A stretch of DNA of 64,000 nucleotides. Origin: Liopterus haemorrhoidalis. Lineage: Eukaryota > Arthropoda > Insecta > Coleoptera > Dytiscidae. The DNA is taken from NCBI GenBank assembly GCA_963971575.1, contig OZ020620.1, positions 34,611,992-34,675,991 on the forward strand, read 5' to 3'. A program made the translations under genes and the position numbers. Position 1 is the stretch's first letter. Every line of letters begins with the position of its first letter. This document shows positions 22,235-34,900 of the stretch, piece by piece. The notes below the pieces were generated by a model. The model ran no database searches. It saw nothing but the letters and a program-made list of their open reading frames with translations, and was not told where the DNA came from.

Positions 22235-22836
22235 TACTCTTTTCACACTAGATCTTTAAGACGAGTGAACTTAAAGTTCACCGATGTTTAAGATCGGTAT
22301 GCTTTCACACTTGATGTTTAAATCTCTGGTGCTGTCATCAGCTACAGTAATTTTGTCCTTAAGTTACCGTCATGAAATTACCAGTTTTGAACTGTCTGCG
22401 CAGACGCACATTTTGAATTATTATAAACAATTAAGGATATTTCATTTCATTCTACAATAAGGGCACTACAATAAAAAATATATTACACATGTATTAACAT
22501 GTAAGTCGATACATTTTATCTCAATTATTGTAGCTCTGTATTTTATTAAACACATTATTAAAATAAATAATTTTATTATAACAATAAGTATAAACTTCTT
22601 ATAACGTCGATATAATACAGTATTCTTGTTTATGATAATATAAAATGTTGACAGCACAAATTCAAGAAGTATTTTTTTATAATAGAAATTAAGTTGGCAA
22701 TGCGTACGAAGTTTAAGACGCAGATCTTTGTCTTAAACATCGGTCGTGTTTAGACGAGGCCGTACGGTTTCACATTAGCGTTTAAAGATACATTCACTTT
22801 AACATCCGATCTTAAAGATCTAGTGTGAAAAGGGTA
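22235..22836. mobile_element. Harbinger-like MITE
   Basis: Inverted ends share CTTTTCACACTAGATC and TTTAAGA; subterminal words relate to GTTTAAGATCGG. A TTA duplication lies at 22232-22234 and 22837-22839. It is 602 bp and non-coding. Confidence 0.75.
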
Positions 22837-22839
22837 TTA

Positions 22840-23946
22840 GTAACAAAGCGACTACGAATTCTGTAAAGATACGTGTTTTTATATTGACAGTATGCGTCAG
22901 ATATTTTAAAATTGGTTGTAAAGTTTGCGTCCGTTCAAATTTCCCCCACTACTAAGAGCTCTCTAGTTCCCTTCAAGGTCGCGTTCAGGCTCCTTCCTGT
23001 GTATATTCTTCTTCTAATTTGTTGACTTTGGTGATGTCACCATTCCGTTAGGTGTTTTTATAGTCAAAGATGCTTACAGTCAGACAGAATTTTCCTGTTG
23101 GCATAAGAAGTAAATACTTTTTATAAAGTTTGAGGATCCCTGGTGCATATTTATAATTATTTTCTACCTGTATGCACAGGGCAAGGGAGTAACATATTGT
23201 AGACGTGCAGCCAGCACATGGCTAAATACATGTCAGAGCCAGTATGCACCTCAAAGAAATATGTATATATTCATAACAAGACATATGTTCGTCAAATGAG
23301 GGCTTATAAGGAACATGTAACATACCTGCAGCCCAGTATCCTAGATGTTCTTTTATATTTTTATTTTAATTATTTTATTTATAACTAAATATATTTAATT
23401 AAGCGTTTTATAAGATTGTTTAGAAATAAATTTACTTTGATATCTGCAGGCCGTATTTATTTTGCATGGATGGATGCAATTTCACGCAAAACTGACTTCA
23501 AAATAACTATATTAAATTATAATGCAATAAAATTTATTTAAATATATAATTGTTTGCATAATTGTCCGTAGATTTTAAACAAAATTATGTATATATGTTC
23601 CTTAAATTAATTTGTTGCAGTTTGAATCATTTTGTCAAGTCAATATATTTTTATTTATTTATTTATTTTTATTTAAATTAGAAAATCAACAGGGAGGTCA
23701 TCCCCTAGCGATTTTCACATACATTCATACAAAAAAATAAAATAAATAGTACAAAGTATATATAAAATTCACAAAACAGTTTTTAAAATTACAAGAGAAC
23801 TAGATTATACATATTATGAATGCAACTAGCAGAACCCGTTGCCAACAACGTTGGCAAACTGATATCGAATAAAAATCAATATAAGCAGGAATTAATTATT
23901 AAAATTTTTATGATCTGCGTATATTAACAAAACAAAAACGTTTCTT
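22840..23946. other. No gene recognised
   Basis: AT-rich. A stretch at 23640-23830 with ATTT repeats and GGGAGGTCATCCCCTA could be an old repeat, but I cannot classify it. Confidence 0.45.
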
Positions 23947-24960
23947 GATTATACCTAGGAAATCCTAAAAAGCCGCTTAATGCGTGTCGTTTAAAAAATA
24001 GTACCGGGCTGTATACGGCCCGTGGGCCATATACTGGACATCAATGGTATATCTGTTTCTGATTATACCTAGGAAATCCTAAAAAACCGCTCAATGCATG
24101 TCGTTTAAAGTTTAAAAATTAGTATCGAGCTGGATACGGCCCGCGGGCCATATGCTGAACATCAATGTTACTGATTATACCTACGAAATCCTAAAAAGCC
24201 GTTTAATGCGTGTCATTTAAAAATTGGTATTGGACTGGATACGGCCCGCGGGCCATATGCTGGACAACAGTGGTGTAGCTGTTTCTGATTATACCTAGGA
24301 AATCCTAAAAAAACGCTCAATGCATGTCGTTTAAAGTTTAAAAATTAGTATCGGGCTGGATACGGCCCGCGGGCCATATGCTGGACATCAATGGTATAGC
24401 TGTATCTGATTATACCTAGGAAATCCTAAAAAGCCGCTCAATGCATGTCGTTTAAAGTTTAAAAATTAGTATCGAGCTGGATACGGCCCGCGGGCCATAT
24501 GCTGAACATCAATGTTATAGCTGTTACTGATTATACCTACGAAATCCTAAAAAGCCGTTTAATGCGTGTCATTTAAAAATTGGTATTGGACTGAATACGG
24601 TCCGCGGGCCATATGCTGGACAACAGTGGTATAGCTGTTTCTGATTATACCTAGGAAATCCTAAAAAACGCTCAATGCATGTCGTTTAAAGTTTAAAAAT
24701 TAGTATCGGGCTCGATACGGCCCGCGGGCCATATGCTGGACATCAATGGTATAGCTGTCTCTGATTATACCTAGGAAATCCAAAAAAGCCGCTCAATGCA
24801 TGTCGTTTAAAGTTTAAAAATTAGTATCGGGCTGGATACGGCCCGCGGCCCATATGCTGGACATCAATGGTATAGCTGTTTCTGATTATACCTAGGAAAT
24901 CCTAAAAAGCCGCTCAATGCAGTCGTTTAAAGTTTAAAAATTTAGTATTGGGCTGGAGAC
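23947..24960. repeat. Tandem array of 112-121 bp units with three-unit higher order
   Basis: Nine units start at GATTATACCTAGG or a variant: 23947, 24061, 24173, 24287, 24408, 24529, 24643, 24763 and 24884. Each contains TACGGCCCGCGGGCCATATG. Units 2-4 and 5-7 repeat the same order of three variants (TATCGAGC, TATTGGAC, TATCGGGC), giving a higher-order period near 350 bp. The GGCCCGCGGGCC word resembles ends of hAT elements such as the one near 15240. Confidence 0.85.
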
Positions 24961-25716
24961 GTTTCAAAACGACCAGACAATCTCGAGCCGTCCTGTTCTA
25001 CACTGCCATGTCTACTCTGTATGTGTTTGGGATGGTTTTTTCATTTTCATTTCCGTATATTTTTTTATAACAATATACTTTTTTTTTTAATATTGACAAC
25101 GTACTCTTGACTGAGGATGACTGGATTTACCAGTCGAAACGTCTCTTAATATTTTATAATAAACTTTTGACGAGTATTCAAGAATTTTTATTTCCTTATA
25201 TATATATATTATTTTCTAAAATAAAATATTTCTTTCCTGTTTCCCTTATACAAGTGGCGGTCGGTAAAAAAGACGTAGAAGGTTTCAGAACCCCTGTATA
25301 TCATCTCTTGAGGCACATTTTGAGTAATTCTGTGTCCAGGAATATTAAAACGTGAAGTAATGCATATTTTCTTTCAGTATTTGCCAGAACCACAAAGGGA
25401 CATCGACTGCAATAGTTACTGAGGGATGAGATATGTCGGAATGAAAGTCGGGGGGGGGGGCAGGTGCCAGGGGTTGGACAGGTGTGGTAAGCGTGTTGTA
25501 CCACGTGGCTCACAGCAGCTGCAACACGGAGAACTTAGTGGGAGGGTGGGGGGTCATTCTCCGCCATCAAACATACCCCTAGCTTAGATAGAAATCTATT
25601 CTATTCCAGCGGTATCACATCAATACAAATACTCAAATATTTAACATCATGTTCAAATTCAGCAAAACTTTTTATAATGATATTTCACTTAATAAAATGT
25701 CTATCGTATATTTCTT
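24961..25716. other. No gene; fragment of a repeat end
   Basis: CCCTTATACAAGTGGCGGTCGG followed by TAAAAA at about 25243-25268 matches the end of repeat family C. A G9 run lies near 25450. Nothing else was noticed. Confidence 0.5.
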
Positions 25717-25839
25717 AAGGCTACGTACAACCCCCACAAATAAAACTAATAATATCTATATTAATAAAATTGGGGGCTATATCTGCATTTACATTTCTCC
25801 GATCTCATATTTGGTTTCCACACGTTTCAGATGATTATA

Positions 25840-26310
25840 AAGTGGGAAACAGAATGCAACGAGTTTGACGGCGCGTTGACGCCGTTCGTACGGCGCTATC
25901 TGTCAGAAGAAAGTTAAAACCAAGCTGTCGTACGCAATTGCACAGAATGGACAACGTCCTACGGCGATCGAACGCCGTTGATACTGAATGTTCGTTAAAT
26001 TCCAACTTTTGACGCCGTTGAACGTTGACGCAGAACACCTAACCTCAGTTTTTACTGAATGGTAAAGTGTATGTATAAATAACTTGCATACAACATAAAT
26101 AACATCACACACAAGTCTTCATCATCCATTATACTTTTAATAAAAGAAAGCGCATGTATAAACACAGATATAGGTTGTCAAGTGACACTTGACGGCGTTA
26201 AAAATGATTGCATCGTGTGCAGGCGAAAATTCTCAACGGCGCTAACGCAACGCTGTCGCAAATGACGGCGCGCTGACGGCGTAGCTCGTTGTGCATTCTG
26301 TTCCAGGCTT
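25840..26310. mobile_element. GC-rich-ended MITE
   Basis: Inverted ends share GGAACAGAATGC-type words (left GGGAAACAGAATGC) followed by ACGAG, with GACGGCG/CGCCGTC-rich subterminal blocks. TA lies at both edges. It is non-coding; the superfamily is unsettled. Confidence 0.6.
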
Positions 26311-26509
26311 TAGACAATATTCGCAAAAAAAAACAATTTTTGTCTGACTGTCGGTCTGTCTGTATGTATGTATGCCTGCCTGCCTGTCTATCTATCGGTA
26401 TGTTTGTCTGTGTGTCTGTAAATCCAGGTTTCGAACATAGGCTATAAGGCATCTGAAAATTTTTATTCTAAGGGAGTGTTTCTCCCTTATCTCCCTTTGG
26501 TGTGTAAAT

Positions 26510-26989
26510 TAAGTAACCGGACTGGCAACATAGCGTTTGATCTGGTAACATTTGGGACGCGGGACTTTGAGGGGCGGCAGGTGAACATGTGATACGCTTT
26601 CAGTACGAGTTTGAACTCGCTAGTCATTTTGTTGTCCGTAGCGATTTTTTTCGTGAAACAGTTTTTCTAGTGCGTTCTAAAAATGAGTGACTATCAGGTT
26701 TTGCTTCGGACTTGAACACAGTGCAACGGAAACTTTTGTAAAACTCCAGTCCTACGAAGACAGTGTTTTGTCAAGGACCCAGGTTTTTTTATTGGTTTAA
26801 GGCATTTTCAGAAGGAAGAGAGTTGATTGAAGATGAATCACGCAGCGGAAGGCCTTCATTTTCAAGAACCGATGAAAATGTCGACAGAATCCGGGGAATC
26901 CTAAGGAAGTTATTTTGAGGGAGACAATATTGAATTGTAATTCTATTCGAATAAAAAAAAATAAAATAAAAAATCAGTCCAGTTACTTA
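26510..26989 (+). mobile_element. Internally deleted mariner
   Basis: The ends are TAAGTAACCGGACTG and the complement of TAAGTAACTGGACTG. It contains the start of a mariner transposase joined almost directly to the last codons (GDNIEL-like), so the middle is deleted. It abuts the MITE at 26993. Confidence 0.7.
26715..26930 (+). pseudogene. Mariner transposase N-terminal remnant
   Basis: TETFVKLQSYEDSVLSRTQV, then after a frameshift FYWFKAFSEGRELIEDESR and SGRPSFSRTDENVDRIRG. This is the mariner helix-turn-helix region with the GRP linker. No catalytic Asp remains. Confidence 0.75.
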
Positions 26990-26992
26990 CTG

Positions 26993-27146
26993 GCCAATTC
27001 TGTAACTCAGTTACTATGATAATAGTAACTAAATTTGTCTCTATGAGCAAGGTCAGTTACTATCATGAATGAAAGTCATTAAACTTTTTATAATATTTTA
27101 TCTTGTAGTAACGTTACTACACAGTAATTTTTACAGAATTGATCTG
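26993..27146. mobile_element. Short MITE, family B, copy 2
   Basis: It matches 749-906 end to end: CCAATTCTGTAACTCAGTTA at the left, TTTACAGAATTGATCTG at the right, and the same middle with TATCATGAATGAAAGTCATT. Confidence 0.75.
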
Positions 27147-27810
27147 TTAATTTGCACACCTCGTATATTCTAAAATTTAACACACGATTCTGGGGTACTT
27201 GGGACTTTCCCGATCAGCCCGGGTGGTAGTTACACCACTGTGTAACCTACCATTAAACTATTTAACCTGTGCGAATCTCACGCTTCACATAAATTTTCCT
27301 GAATTTTCCAATTTTTCTTGTTAAAAATACTTTACTCCACCACTGTTAATTTGTCGTGAAATTGAAAAATCTCCCCTGGAGCTAGGTTTGCGAAGTGTAC
27401 ACTGATGTAGAGGTATACCGGTAACGTACCGGGTGAGAGATGGGGAGCGGGGGGATGAATGTTTTCGTCCTGCAGGAAATAGAATCATCAGGTTCGAGTC
27501 CAGTGAACTGTCAACATTCGTCTGATTGCCTTCGTAATTTCACTAAGTGCATCATTATCAACTAAATTACACTTTTCATGTTACCAACCTTCAATTTAGG
27601 ACTAATTGCTTTATTTTTGGTTTAATTTAGGGTGCAGGACTAAATTTAGATCAGGACTTAATTACTGAACATTCTACTTGTGGATTCTGAGTTAAAATAG
27701 ACGCTAGTAAGGAACAAGGTGTGAACCACGCACGGGCGGATCATTAACAGGAGGCTCACTAACGGGCGGCACATTAAGAGGCGGAATTTGGAGTCAATTT
27801 TAGTATAGAG
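27147..27810. other. No recognisable feature
   Basis: No ORF or repeat structure was noticed. A G-rich patch lies at 27425-27460. Confidence 0.5.
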
Positions 27811-27989
27811 CAGGGATTCCCAACGGGGTCCTGGTGGACCCCTTGGGGGTTTATGGAAGTTTAAAAAGGGTCTGTAGTTTTCCAGGGGTCTATCAGGAGT
27901 CCATTATTAAACTAGTGCGCATTCAGAGTTGGGCCAGAGCCAGCCACGGTTCCTAAACCTAAAAAAAAATTATGCGAAAGTAATGATGA

Positions 27990-29593
27990 ACTTTATAATA
28001 ATTTATTTCTTCATACAGAAGTTCGTTGGTTGTCGAAAGGCAATTGTTTGCACCGTTTCACTAAAATCTTTAATTCTGTAATTGAGTTCCTTTTGGAAAT
28101 TGATAAACCTACGGCAACAAAATTAATTGAATCAAAAAAGCATATAATTTGTTTAGCAGACATATTTTCTTTATTTAATAATATGCAAAATAAATTACAA
28201 GGAAAAAACGTGAATCTCATTCAAACTCGAACAGTTATATTTGGGTTTCACTCCAAAATTGATTTGTTTATTTCCACTTTAAATCGCAATGGTTTTCGAT
28301 ACTTTGAACATTTGATGCAACTTTCTGTTGTTGAAAAAGATATGATTAAAGTTGATGACATTCAAATCTACACTGACCACTTGAAACTAGAGATGGGTCG
28401 TTCATGAACGAACCTACTCACTGAGCCGGCTCAGTACACTGACCGAAGTGACACGGTTGACCAAATTGAAATGAGCCGGCTCACGGCTCACTGTATAGTT
28501 TCAAGTTTCAAGAATACGATTGGTCGGGCGATTGAGAGCAGTGACCGGAATGATCCGGATCTGGATCGATGTCATGTTGAACTTCGCGGGAACTCGGCTT
28601 GTAATGTATTATCATAAAGTGTATTTTGTCATCAATTTGTAGGGCAGTTTTTTGAAACTAATAGGGTTAGTCTGTATTTTCTTACAACCATACTATATAA
28701 AAATATTAAAAATATTGCCCAAATCCCAGATGTCCGATTTATAAGGGCAATAAACATCGCCATAAACTTAACACATCTGGTTTAAAATACAGTAGCTACA
28801 TAAAGTGAATTGTTTGTTTCAAAAATGTTAGATAAGAGCCGGGGCTAAGCAACGTTCTACCTACGACCGAACGACCGGCAACCGACTGATCTGTGTCTCG
28901 GGATCATGTTTAGAGTTCATATATTGCAAGAACCGGCTCTAAGCGGCGTTCTACCTACGACCGAACGACCGACCGACCTGTGTCTTGGGATCATGTTTAC
29001 AGTTCATATATTGCAAGAACCGGCTCTAAGCGACGTTCTACCTACGAACTAATGACCGTCCTGTGTTTCGGAAACATGTTTACTTAACCGGATCACTGAG
29101 CCAGATCAATGAACCGGCTCAACAAACTGAACGACCTCCACTGATCCGGTTCCGCAAACTGAGCCGAAATTCCCATCTCTACTTGAAACAATTTAAAGAA
29201 GATATCAATACCCGTTATAAAGATTTGGAAAGTTTAGATATGCCGTCTTGGATTATAAATCCATTTTATCGACACAAGCAATATTGATTTTTCGCTACAA
29301 GAAGAATTGATTGAATTAAAGGAGGATTTGGAAGATAAAATCAATTTCAAGCAAGTGGTTATGCCAAATTTTGGAATTGTAAAGATATTCGCAAAAAATA
29401 CATCAAATTAATTGCTATCACCGAACCATTATTTTTAGCTTTTCCTAGTTCTTACTTGGTTGAGGCAGGATTTAGTCAGGTTAACAATTTATTAAGAAAA
29501 ACTAGAAATCGATTAAATATTACAGAACGCGGTGATTTACGATTATTATTAACTAATTTTACACCTAACATAAAAAGTTATGGAAAAGCATAA
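27990..29593 (+). pseudogene. hAT transposase, ZBED5/SCAND3-like C-terminal half
   Basis: LHTEVRWLSKGNCLHRF opens the conserved block of this transposase group; LADIFSLFNNMQNKLQGK follows. The MITE at 28388-29181 cuts the frame. After it come LKQFKEDINTRYKDLES, a stop, then FSLQEELIELKEDLED, and AFPSSYLVEAGFSQVNNLL with RKTRNRLNITERGDLRLLL, the dimerisation region, ending at TAA 29591. The BED finger and first catalytic region are absent. It is inactive through deletion, insertion and frame breaks. Confidence 0.8.
28388..29181. mobile_element. hAT-type MITE with TAGAGATGGG ends, copy 1
   Basis: The ends are TAGAGATGGG and CCCATCTCTA (with an extra base change inward). A perfect 8-bp duplication CTTGAAAC lies at 28380-28387 and 29182-29189. 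The interior has many GAACCGGCTC/GAGCCGGCTC words and two to three repeats of CGTTCTACCTACGA. A longer copy is at 44704-45640. Confidence 0.9.
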
Positions 29594-29628
29594 ACCACAA
29601 CCATCGCATTAAATTTAAATAATATATA

Positions 29629-30935
29629 AAGGTGTCTCAAAAGAAATTTTATATTTAGTGGATCTTTTAAAAAAAAAGTAAGCCGTATATAGAAAAAATG
29701 TTTATTAATTATTAAAATACACTTTTTGGGGATTTATTTCTTAAAAATAATATCGTCTAAATGTAGACCCTCGCGTTCTCGGCACTCATTTAATCGAACA
29801 GTAAAATTACTTATGACGTCTCGGCAGGTGGACTCAGGGATGGCTAACATTTCGTGACGGATATTTTCTTTCAAATGCGCCAGTGAAGTCGGTTTATTGG
29901 CGTAAACTTTAGATTTAAGATAACCCCATAGGAAAAAGTCCATAGGGGTTAAATCTGGACTGCGTGGAGGCCAATTTATGTCACCTCTCCGGGAGATCAA
30001 TTTGCCTGAGAAAATTTCACGAACACGTGTCAGAGACATATTGGACGTGTGTGAAGTTGCTCCGTCCTGTTGGAACCATGTTCTTTGGTTATAGCCAGGA
30101 AAGTTTTGCAGTTCAGGTACTAAGAAGTTGTTTAACATCTACACATGAATCTGAATTCACTGTAACTGCACGCCCCCTTTCGTCTTCAAAAAAGTAAGAG
30201 CCGATAATTCCTCGCGCCGACATCGCAGCCCATACGGTCACTTTAGGCGAATGTAGGGGTTTCTGATGTTTGCGTTTCGGATTCGTTGCACTCCAGGTAG
30301 CGGCAGTTCTGCTTATTTACGTGGCCATTAAGATGAAAATGAGCTTCATCCGAAAACAAAATGTTGGTAAACGTTGAAAATCGCTCAATCACCTGATTTA
30401 CGAAATTAAGCCTCTGACTGGCATCTTGGGGCTTTAATTCTTGCACCAATTGAATTTTGTAGGGGTGCAGCTTTAGGTCTTTGTGCGTAATGCGATGTAA
30501 TGATGATCTATGCACATTTAAAGCACTTGCGCGCTTCCGAATTGAAAGGTTCGGGTCGTCACGAATAGACTGATTAACATTCTCCACGTTTTCTACCGTT
30601 CTTGATGACCTAGGTCGCCCGGATTTTGATTTATCCAGCGTTGTACCAGTCTCTTCAAACTTTTTAACCCAATGTCGAATGAGACGAATGCTTGGCGCAT
30701 CATTTAAGTGGCGAAAACCTCGAATACTGCAGAATTTTCTACGCGCTACAGTCGCCGAATCAACGTTTTTGTAAAACTCTCGCACGAATAACGCGCGGTC
30801 TGCTCCCGAGAAACGCTCCATAGCGACTGAATTCCCAAGAGCCAGGCTACCGATTGACATAACCCCCGCGCCCCTCGGATACGTTGCGTTCACGCAGTAA
30901 GCTAAATAAATATAAAATTTCTTTTGAGACACCTT
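29629..30935 (-). mobile_element. Mariner-like element of DD41D type
   Basis: Inverted ends AAGGTGTCTCAAAAGAAATT flank 1307 bp, with TA on both sides. It encodes one degraded transposase on the minus strand. The spacing of the second and third catalytic Asp (41 residues between) fits the DD41D (rosa-type) group. It lies inside the ZBED-like hAT. Confidence 0.85.
29734..30860 (-). pseudogene. DD41D-type mariner transposase with two frameshifts
   Basis: The N-terminal DUF4817-like helix-turn-helix (FSGADRALFVREFYKNVD) and SGRPRSSRTVENVE linker are followed by ILFSDEAHFHLNGHVNK with the first catalytic Asp. Shifts near 30250 and 30140 break the frame. It continues with VTVWAAMSARGIIG, then WFQQDGATSHTS (second Asp) and PPRSPDLTPMDFFLWG (third Asp), ending at a natural stop. 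All three catalytic Asp are kept, so decay is recent or light. The start Met at 30860 is my choice; the frame is open further upstream into the terminal repeat. Confidence 0.8.
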
Positions 30936-31125
30936 TATTATTATTAGTTACATATTTCAGTAAAATTGAAAAATTGTCTAATAAAATATATATATATTTA
31001 TATTTATTATGTTAGTTGCTGGATTGTCCTTACAATTTCAACTTGATACATGGCGCTACATAATTATGCATTATAATAAAAAAAAAAATAGGGGGTCTAA
31101 GTAGAAAAAAGGTTGGGAATCCCTG

Positions 31126-31781
31126 GTCTATAGTATATGACGTTCATGACGGACATGCTTGCAGCCGTGGAAGTATTTACGTAAACCTCATTAGTTTGTA
31201 TTGTTCATATGACAAGAGTGAATAAATGATACGTTATGGCTTTTTTCACGCTTTTTACGTTTTTAACTCTCACCATAAACAGGCATTTTATGGAGAAAAA
31301 CAAGTAAAATATAGCACAGTTTTTTTTAACAGAAGTAGAAAAAAATATTTGTTGTACTGACTGCTGTTTCAGCTTCGCCCGTTTTAATTATTACAGATTG
31401 TTATTATTTTATTTATATAGATAAACAAATCAATATTCTTATAAAAAGTGGTATTATATCAAACTGATTGAAAATTATCGTTCACTCTATTCTGGATCAC
31501 GTGAGTCGCTCGACTAAGCGGAACAAATTATGATGGAACTCAGCGGTATGAATCAATTATATTATGAACACGACTACCACAGAAAATCTCAAACAATGGA
31601 TAAAGACACTAAAAATAAAAATTATCATCTTAAGTATTAAATAAGTAAATTCATGTTTAAAAAATATATATTTGTAAATGTTTTTACATTTGATTTATTT
31701 TCTATTTCAGGTGTTACACTTAATGAAAAATCACTGGTTCAAAGGTCAATGAACCTAGCCTTAAGCAGATCTACAACGTTT
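31126..31781. other. Region 3' of the protease gene
   Basis: AT-rich. I see no ORF, terminal repeats or tandem repeat. Confidence 0.5.
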
Positions 31782-31787
31782 TTTATT
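31782..31787 (-). terminator. Poly(A) signal of the protease gene
   Basis: AATAAA on the minus strand, about 40 bases after the TAA at 31827-31829, in AT-rich sequence. Confidence 0.55.
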
Positions 31788-31826
31788 TAACAGAGACTTA
31801 GATGTACATACAGACATATATAGAAA

Positions 31827-31948
31827 TTAGTTTTTACAATACAATGAATCTTTCGTATTACTATCTATCCAATGGGTATACTCAGATATTTTGGTATAAA
31901 CTCCTGGAATATTGGGAGAGGCACAACCTATCCCCCAAGATACCACCC
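31827..31948 (-). CDS. Protease exon 7 (C-terminus)
   Basis: It encodes [20 protein letters not shown], then SEYTHWI and a short tail [11 protein letters not shown] before TAA. The WI helix is the normal S1A end; the last 12 residues are an extra tail with one Cys. Confidence 0.92.
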
Positions 31949-34900
31949 CTAAAAAATAGACAATAATAAAAATTAACAAATTTTGCTACAGAATATTTTT
32001 AAAATTAATAATTACCAATTTGTTCACTTTTTCCTGGCCATCGTTCATATATTAATGGACCCCCACTGTCCCCCTATAAATAGAAATAATTAAAATTGCC
32101 AAACTTATAGATAACTTAACGTACTCTTTATAAATAACACAGAACTGCGTACACTATGCACGCTACGTTCGCTATCTACCTATGTCGTCGTGTTCTTTAA
32201 ATTTTTATTAGATGTAATGACTAGCATTTAAGAAGGTATGCACGTGGCCGCCACATTTTGCGATCTCTCCAAGGCTTTTGATTGTGTCTCACACGACATA
32301 TTAGCTGATAAATTAGAGCATTTTGGTATTAGGGGCACAGCTAAGGCACTGGTACGTAGTTTTCTAACAGATAGGTTCCAGTGCGTTAATGTTAATAACA
32401 GTTTTTCAGATAAACTTCAGGTTAATCATGGGATCCCACAGGGTTCCATTTTGGGGCCATTAGTGTTCCTTATTTACATTAACGACTTACCCGACTTCAT
32501 TACTGCCAATACTTTTATGTTTGCGGATGACAGTACTTTTTTAAATAAAAATATGGACTACAGGAGAATTCCAGACCTTATGGAAGCGTCTCTAAACCAG
32601 GCTTTGAATTGGTTTGCATCCAACAATTTGAGCCTGAACATAGAGAAGACTAATGAAATGGTTTTTAGTCTCAACAGAAATTTTTCAGAGAATCTTTTAC
32701 CATATGCTAACAATAATGCTAAATTTCTAGGTTTTTATTTGGATTCCCAGTTAACCTGGAAGATACACATAAATAATCTCGAAAATAAAATAAACACCGC
32801 CTTGTTTATGTTAAGAAAAGTGGTAAATCACATATCACTTAGAGCAGCTAAAACGGTATACTTCGCGCGCTTTCATAGCCTAATATCATATGGCATCATA
32901 TTATGGGGTAATTCGGTAAATTGGAAAAGGATTTTTATTCTACAAAAAAAAGCCATTAGAATAATTACGAACAGCGCTTGGAGGGATTCGTGTAGACCAT
33001 TATTTAGATCCAGCAAAATCTTTACTCTCCCGTGCCTGTACATACTAGAAGCGCTCACATTGGTCAGAGAAGGCATTGGTGAGATGGCCATATGTGGCAA
33101 TGGTCATGAATATAACACCAGAGGTCGCCATCTTAAGTACAAAAAATCTTTATGTTTCTGTAAAAATGTAGGTATCGACATATTTAACAAATTACCATTA
33201 GAAGTAAGGAACTACAATGTGCGTAAGTTCAGGTCTACCATGAGAGCTTACCTCCTCGATAATGCGTTCTATAGTCTACAAGAACCATATGAACCATAAT
33301 TTAGATGATGTATTATAGTTTGTATTTATACCATGTTTTGTAATATGTATTATACTGTACGAATATTATATATTGTTATTTTTTTTGACTGACTGGAATT
33401 ATGTTCAATTTTTTGTATCTAATATTTCAATAAATCTAATCTAATCTAATATATTTTTAAGCGTCGCTGACGCCGAAAAAAGTACAAATCTAAGTCCAAA
33501 AAATTTGTTTGCGATGCAAATGTACAACGTTTTTGACGTTTAATTGCTGAAACAGACTGGCGTTATAAACAAATGAAAATTATATTTGAAGATTTTTCTT
33601 TTCTTTTTGGCTCGTCCTTAGAATCAATGAGCATTACTGAATTGCAAAAAGCGGCAGCCGATTTGTCTAGCAAATATGATAAAGATTTGAATAGTTATGA
33701 ATTCAGTTGTGAGATTTAGGCCCGGTCTTTCCACCTTCAGATAAAGTTCCAGGTAACTATCTGACAGATAAGGTTTTTTGTAACTTCATCTGCTGAATAA
33801 ATGGCAATATCAGTCAGTGAATCCAATACGTCAGTCTCATTATCTGTTAGATAACTATCCGATAGATACATTTGTATAGAAAGAAGGGATGACATTTACT
33901 CAGCAGATGAAGTTACAAAAAATCTTATCTGTCAGATAGTTACCTGGAACTTTATCTGAAGGTGGAAAGACCGGGCCTTAAAGTTTCAAGTTTCAAGTAG
34001 GTGGACTGATGCAAAATCTGAAACATGCAACTTCTCAAAATTTATTACAGATCATACACGATTTGGAATTAGTCAAATCGTACCAGGAAATCGTTGTTGA
34101 TTTAAGAATATTTCTAACCTTGCCAGTGACCACCGCTTCTTGTGAGAGGGGTTTTAGTAAACTGAAGTTAATTTAAAATTTGTTAAGATCGACCCTTTCA
34201 CAAGAGCGTTTATCTAATCTGTCAATTATATCTATTGAACATGATATAGTGCAACAAATAGATTTTAATGATTTAATTGATGAATTTGCGGGAGAAAAAG
34301 CAAGAAAAATACAAATTAAATAAATTTATGATTTTTTAATTTATTGTTTTTTCATAAATATAAAATGAAATTAAAATTACGGACATAAACAATTGAAAGT
34401 ATAATTATTTTGTGTTTATTTATTAACCGCTTCAGTAATCATTGAAAAATTAAAAAATTGATGTGCAGTGTGAATTTTCACACATTGCAGAGTTTCGCAG
34501 GTATATAATAAGTGAAGGCGGCATGCTGAGTGTATAGGACAAATTTTGCTTTGTAGTTTTTTAAAATAATTTATCGTCTGTTAATCTCAGAGCTTTAAAA
34601 ACAAATTTTATGTTAAAATATTTTAATTCGAATACCTAATATCATTATTTAGGTTTCTAAATAAGTGCAGTATTTTTTTTATATAACAAGGTTCATTAAG
34701 ATTTTGAAAATTGCGCCTATGGCTTTCATTGGTGGTCTTAAATCATACGCTCCGCCCCTCTGGTTTCGTATAAATGACACATAGAATGAAAATATAATTT
34801 CAATTGGTTATTAAATTTACGCTCTTGAAAATTAAATTCAAAATTTGCTAAAATATAACTAGAATTTTAACAAATTAATTTAAACAAAATAAAAATGAAA

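Larger units (their letters stand above)
27811..31125 (+). mobile_element. ZBED-like hAT element carrying two later insertions
   Basis: The ends CAGGGATTCCCAAC and GTTGGGAATCCCTG are perfect inverts. The flanking 8-mers GTATAGAG and GTCTATAG agree at six positions, a decayed target duplication. It contains a broken transposase (27990-29593), a hAT MITE (28388-29181) and a mariner (29629-30935). Without those it would be about 1.2 kb, so its 5' part is also deleted. Confidence 0.8.

Noticed and set aside
23947..24960. Centromeric satellite
   Set aside because: Only nine units, surrounded by ordinary dispersed repeats; nothing shows centromere location.
32230..33470. Target duplication for the LINE in intron 5
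   Set aside because: TTTAAG-like words exist at both sides but are too short and AT-rich to accept.
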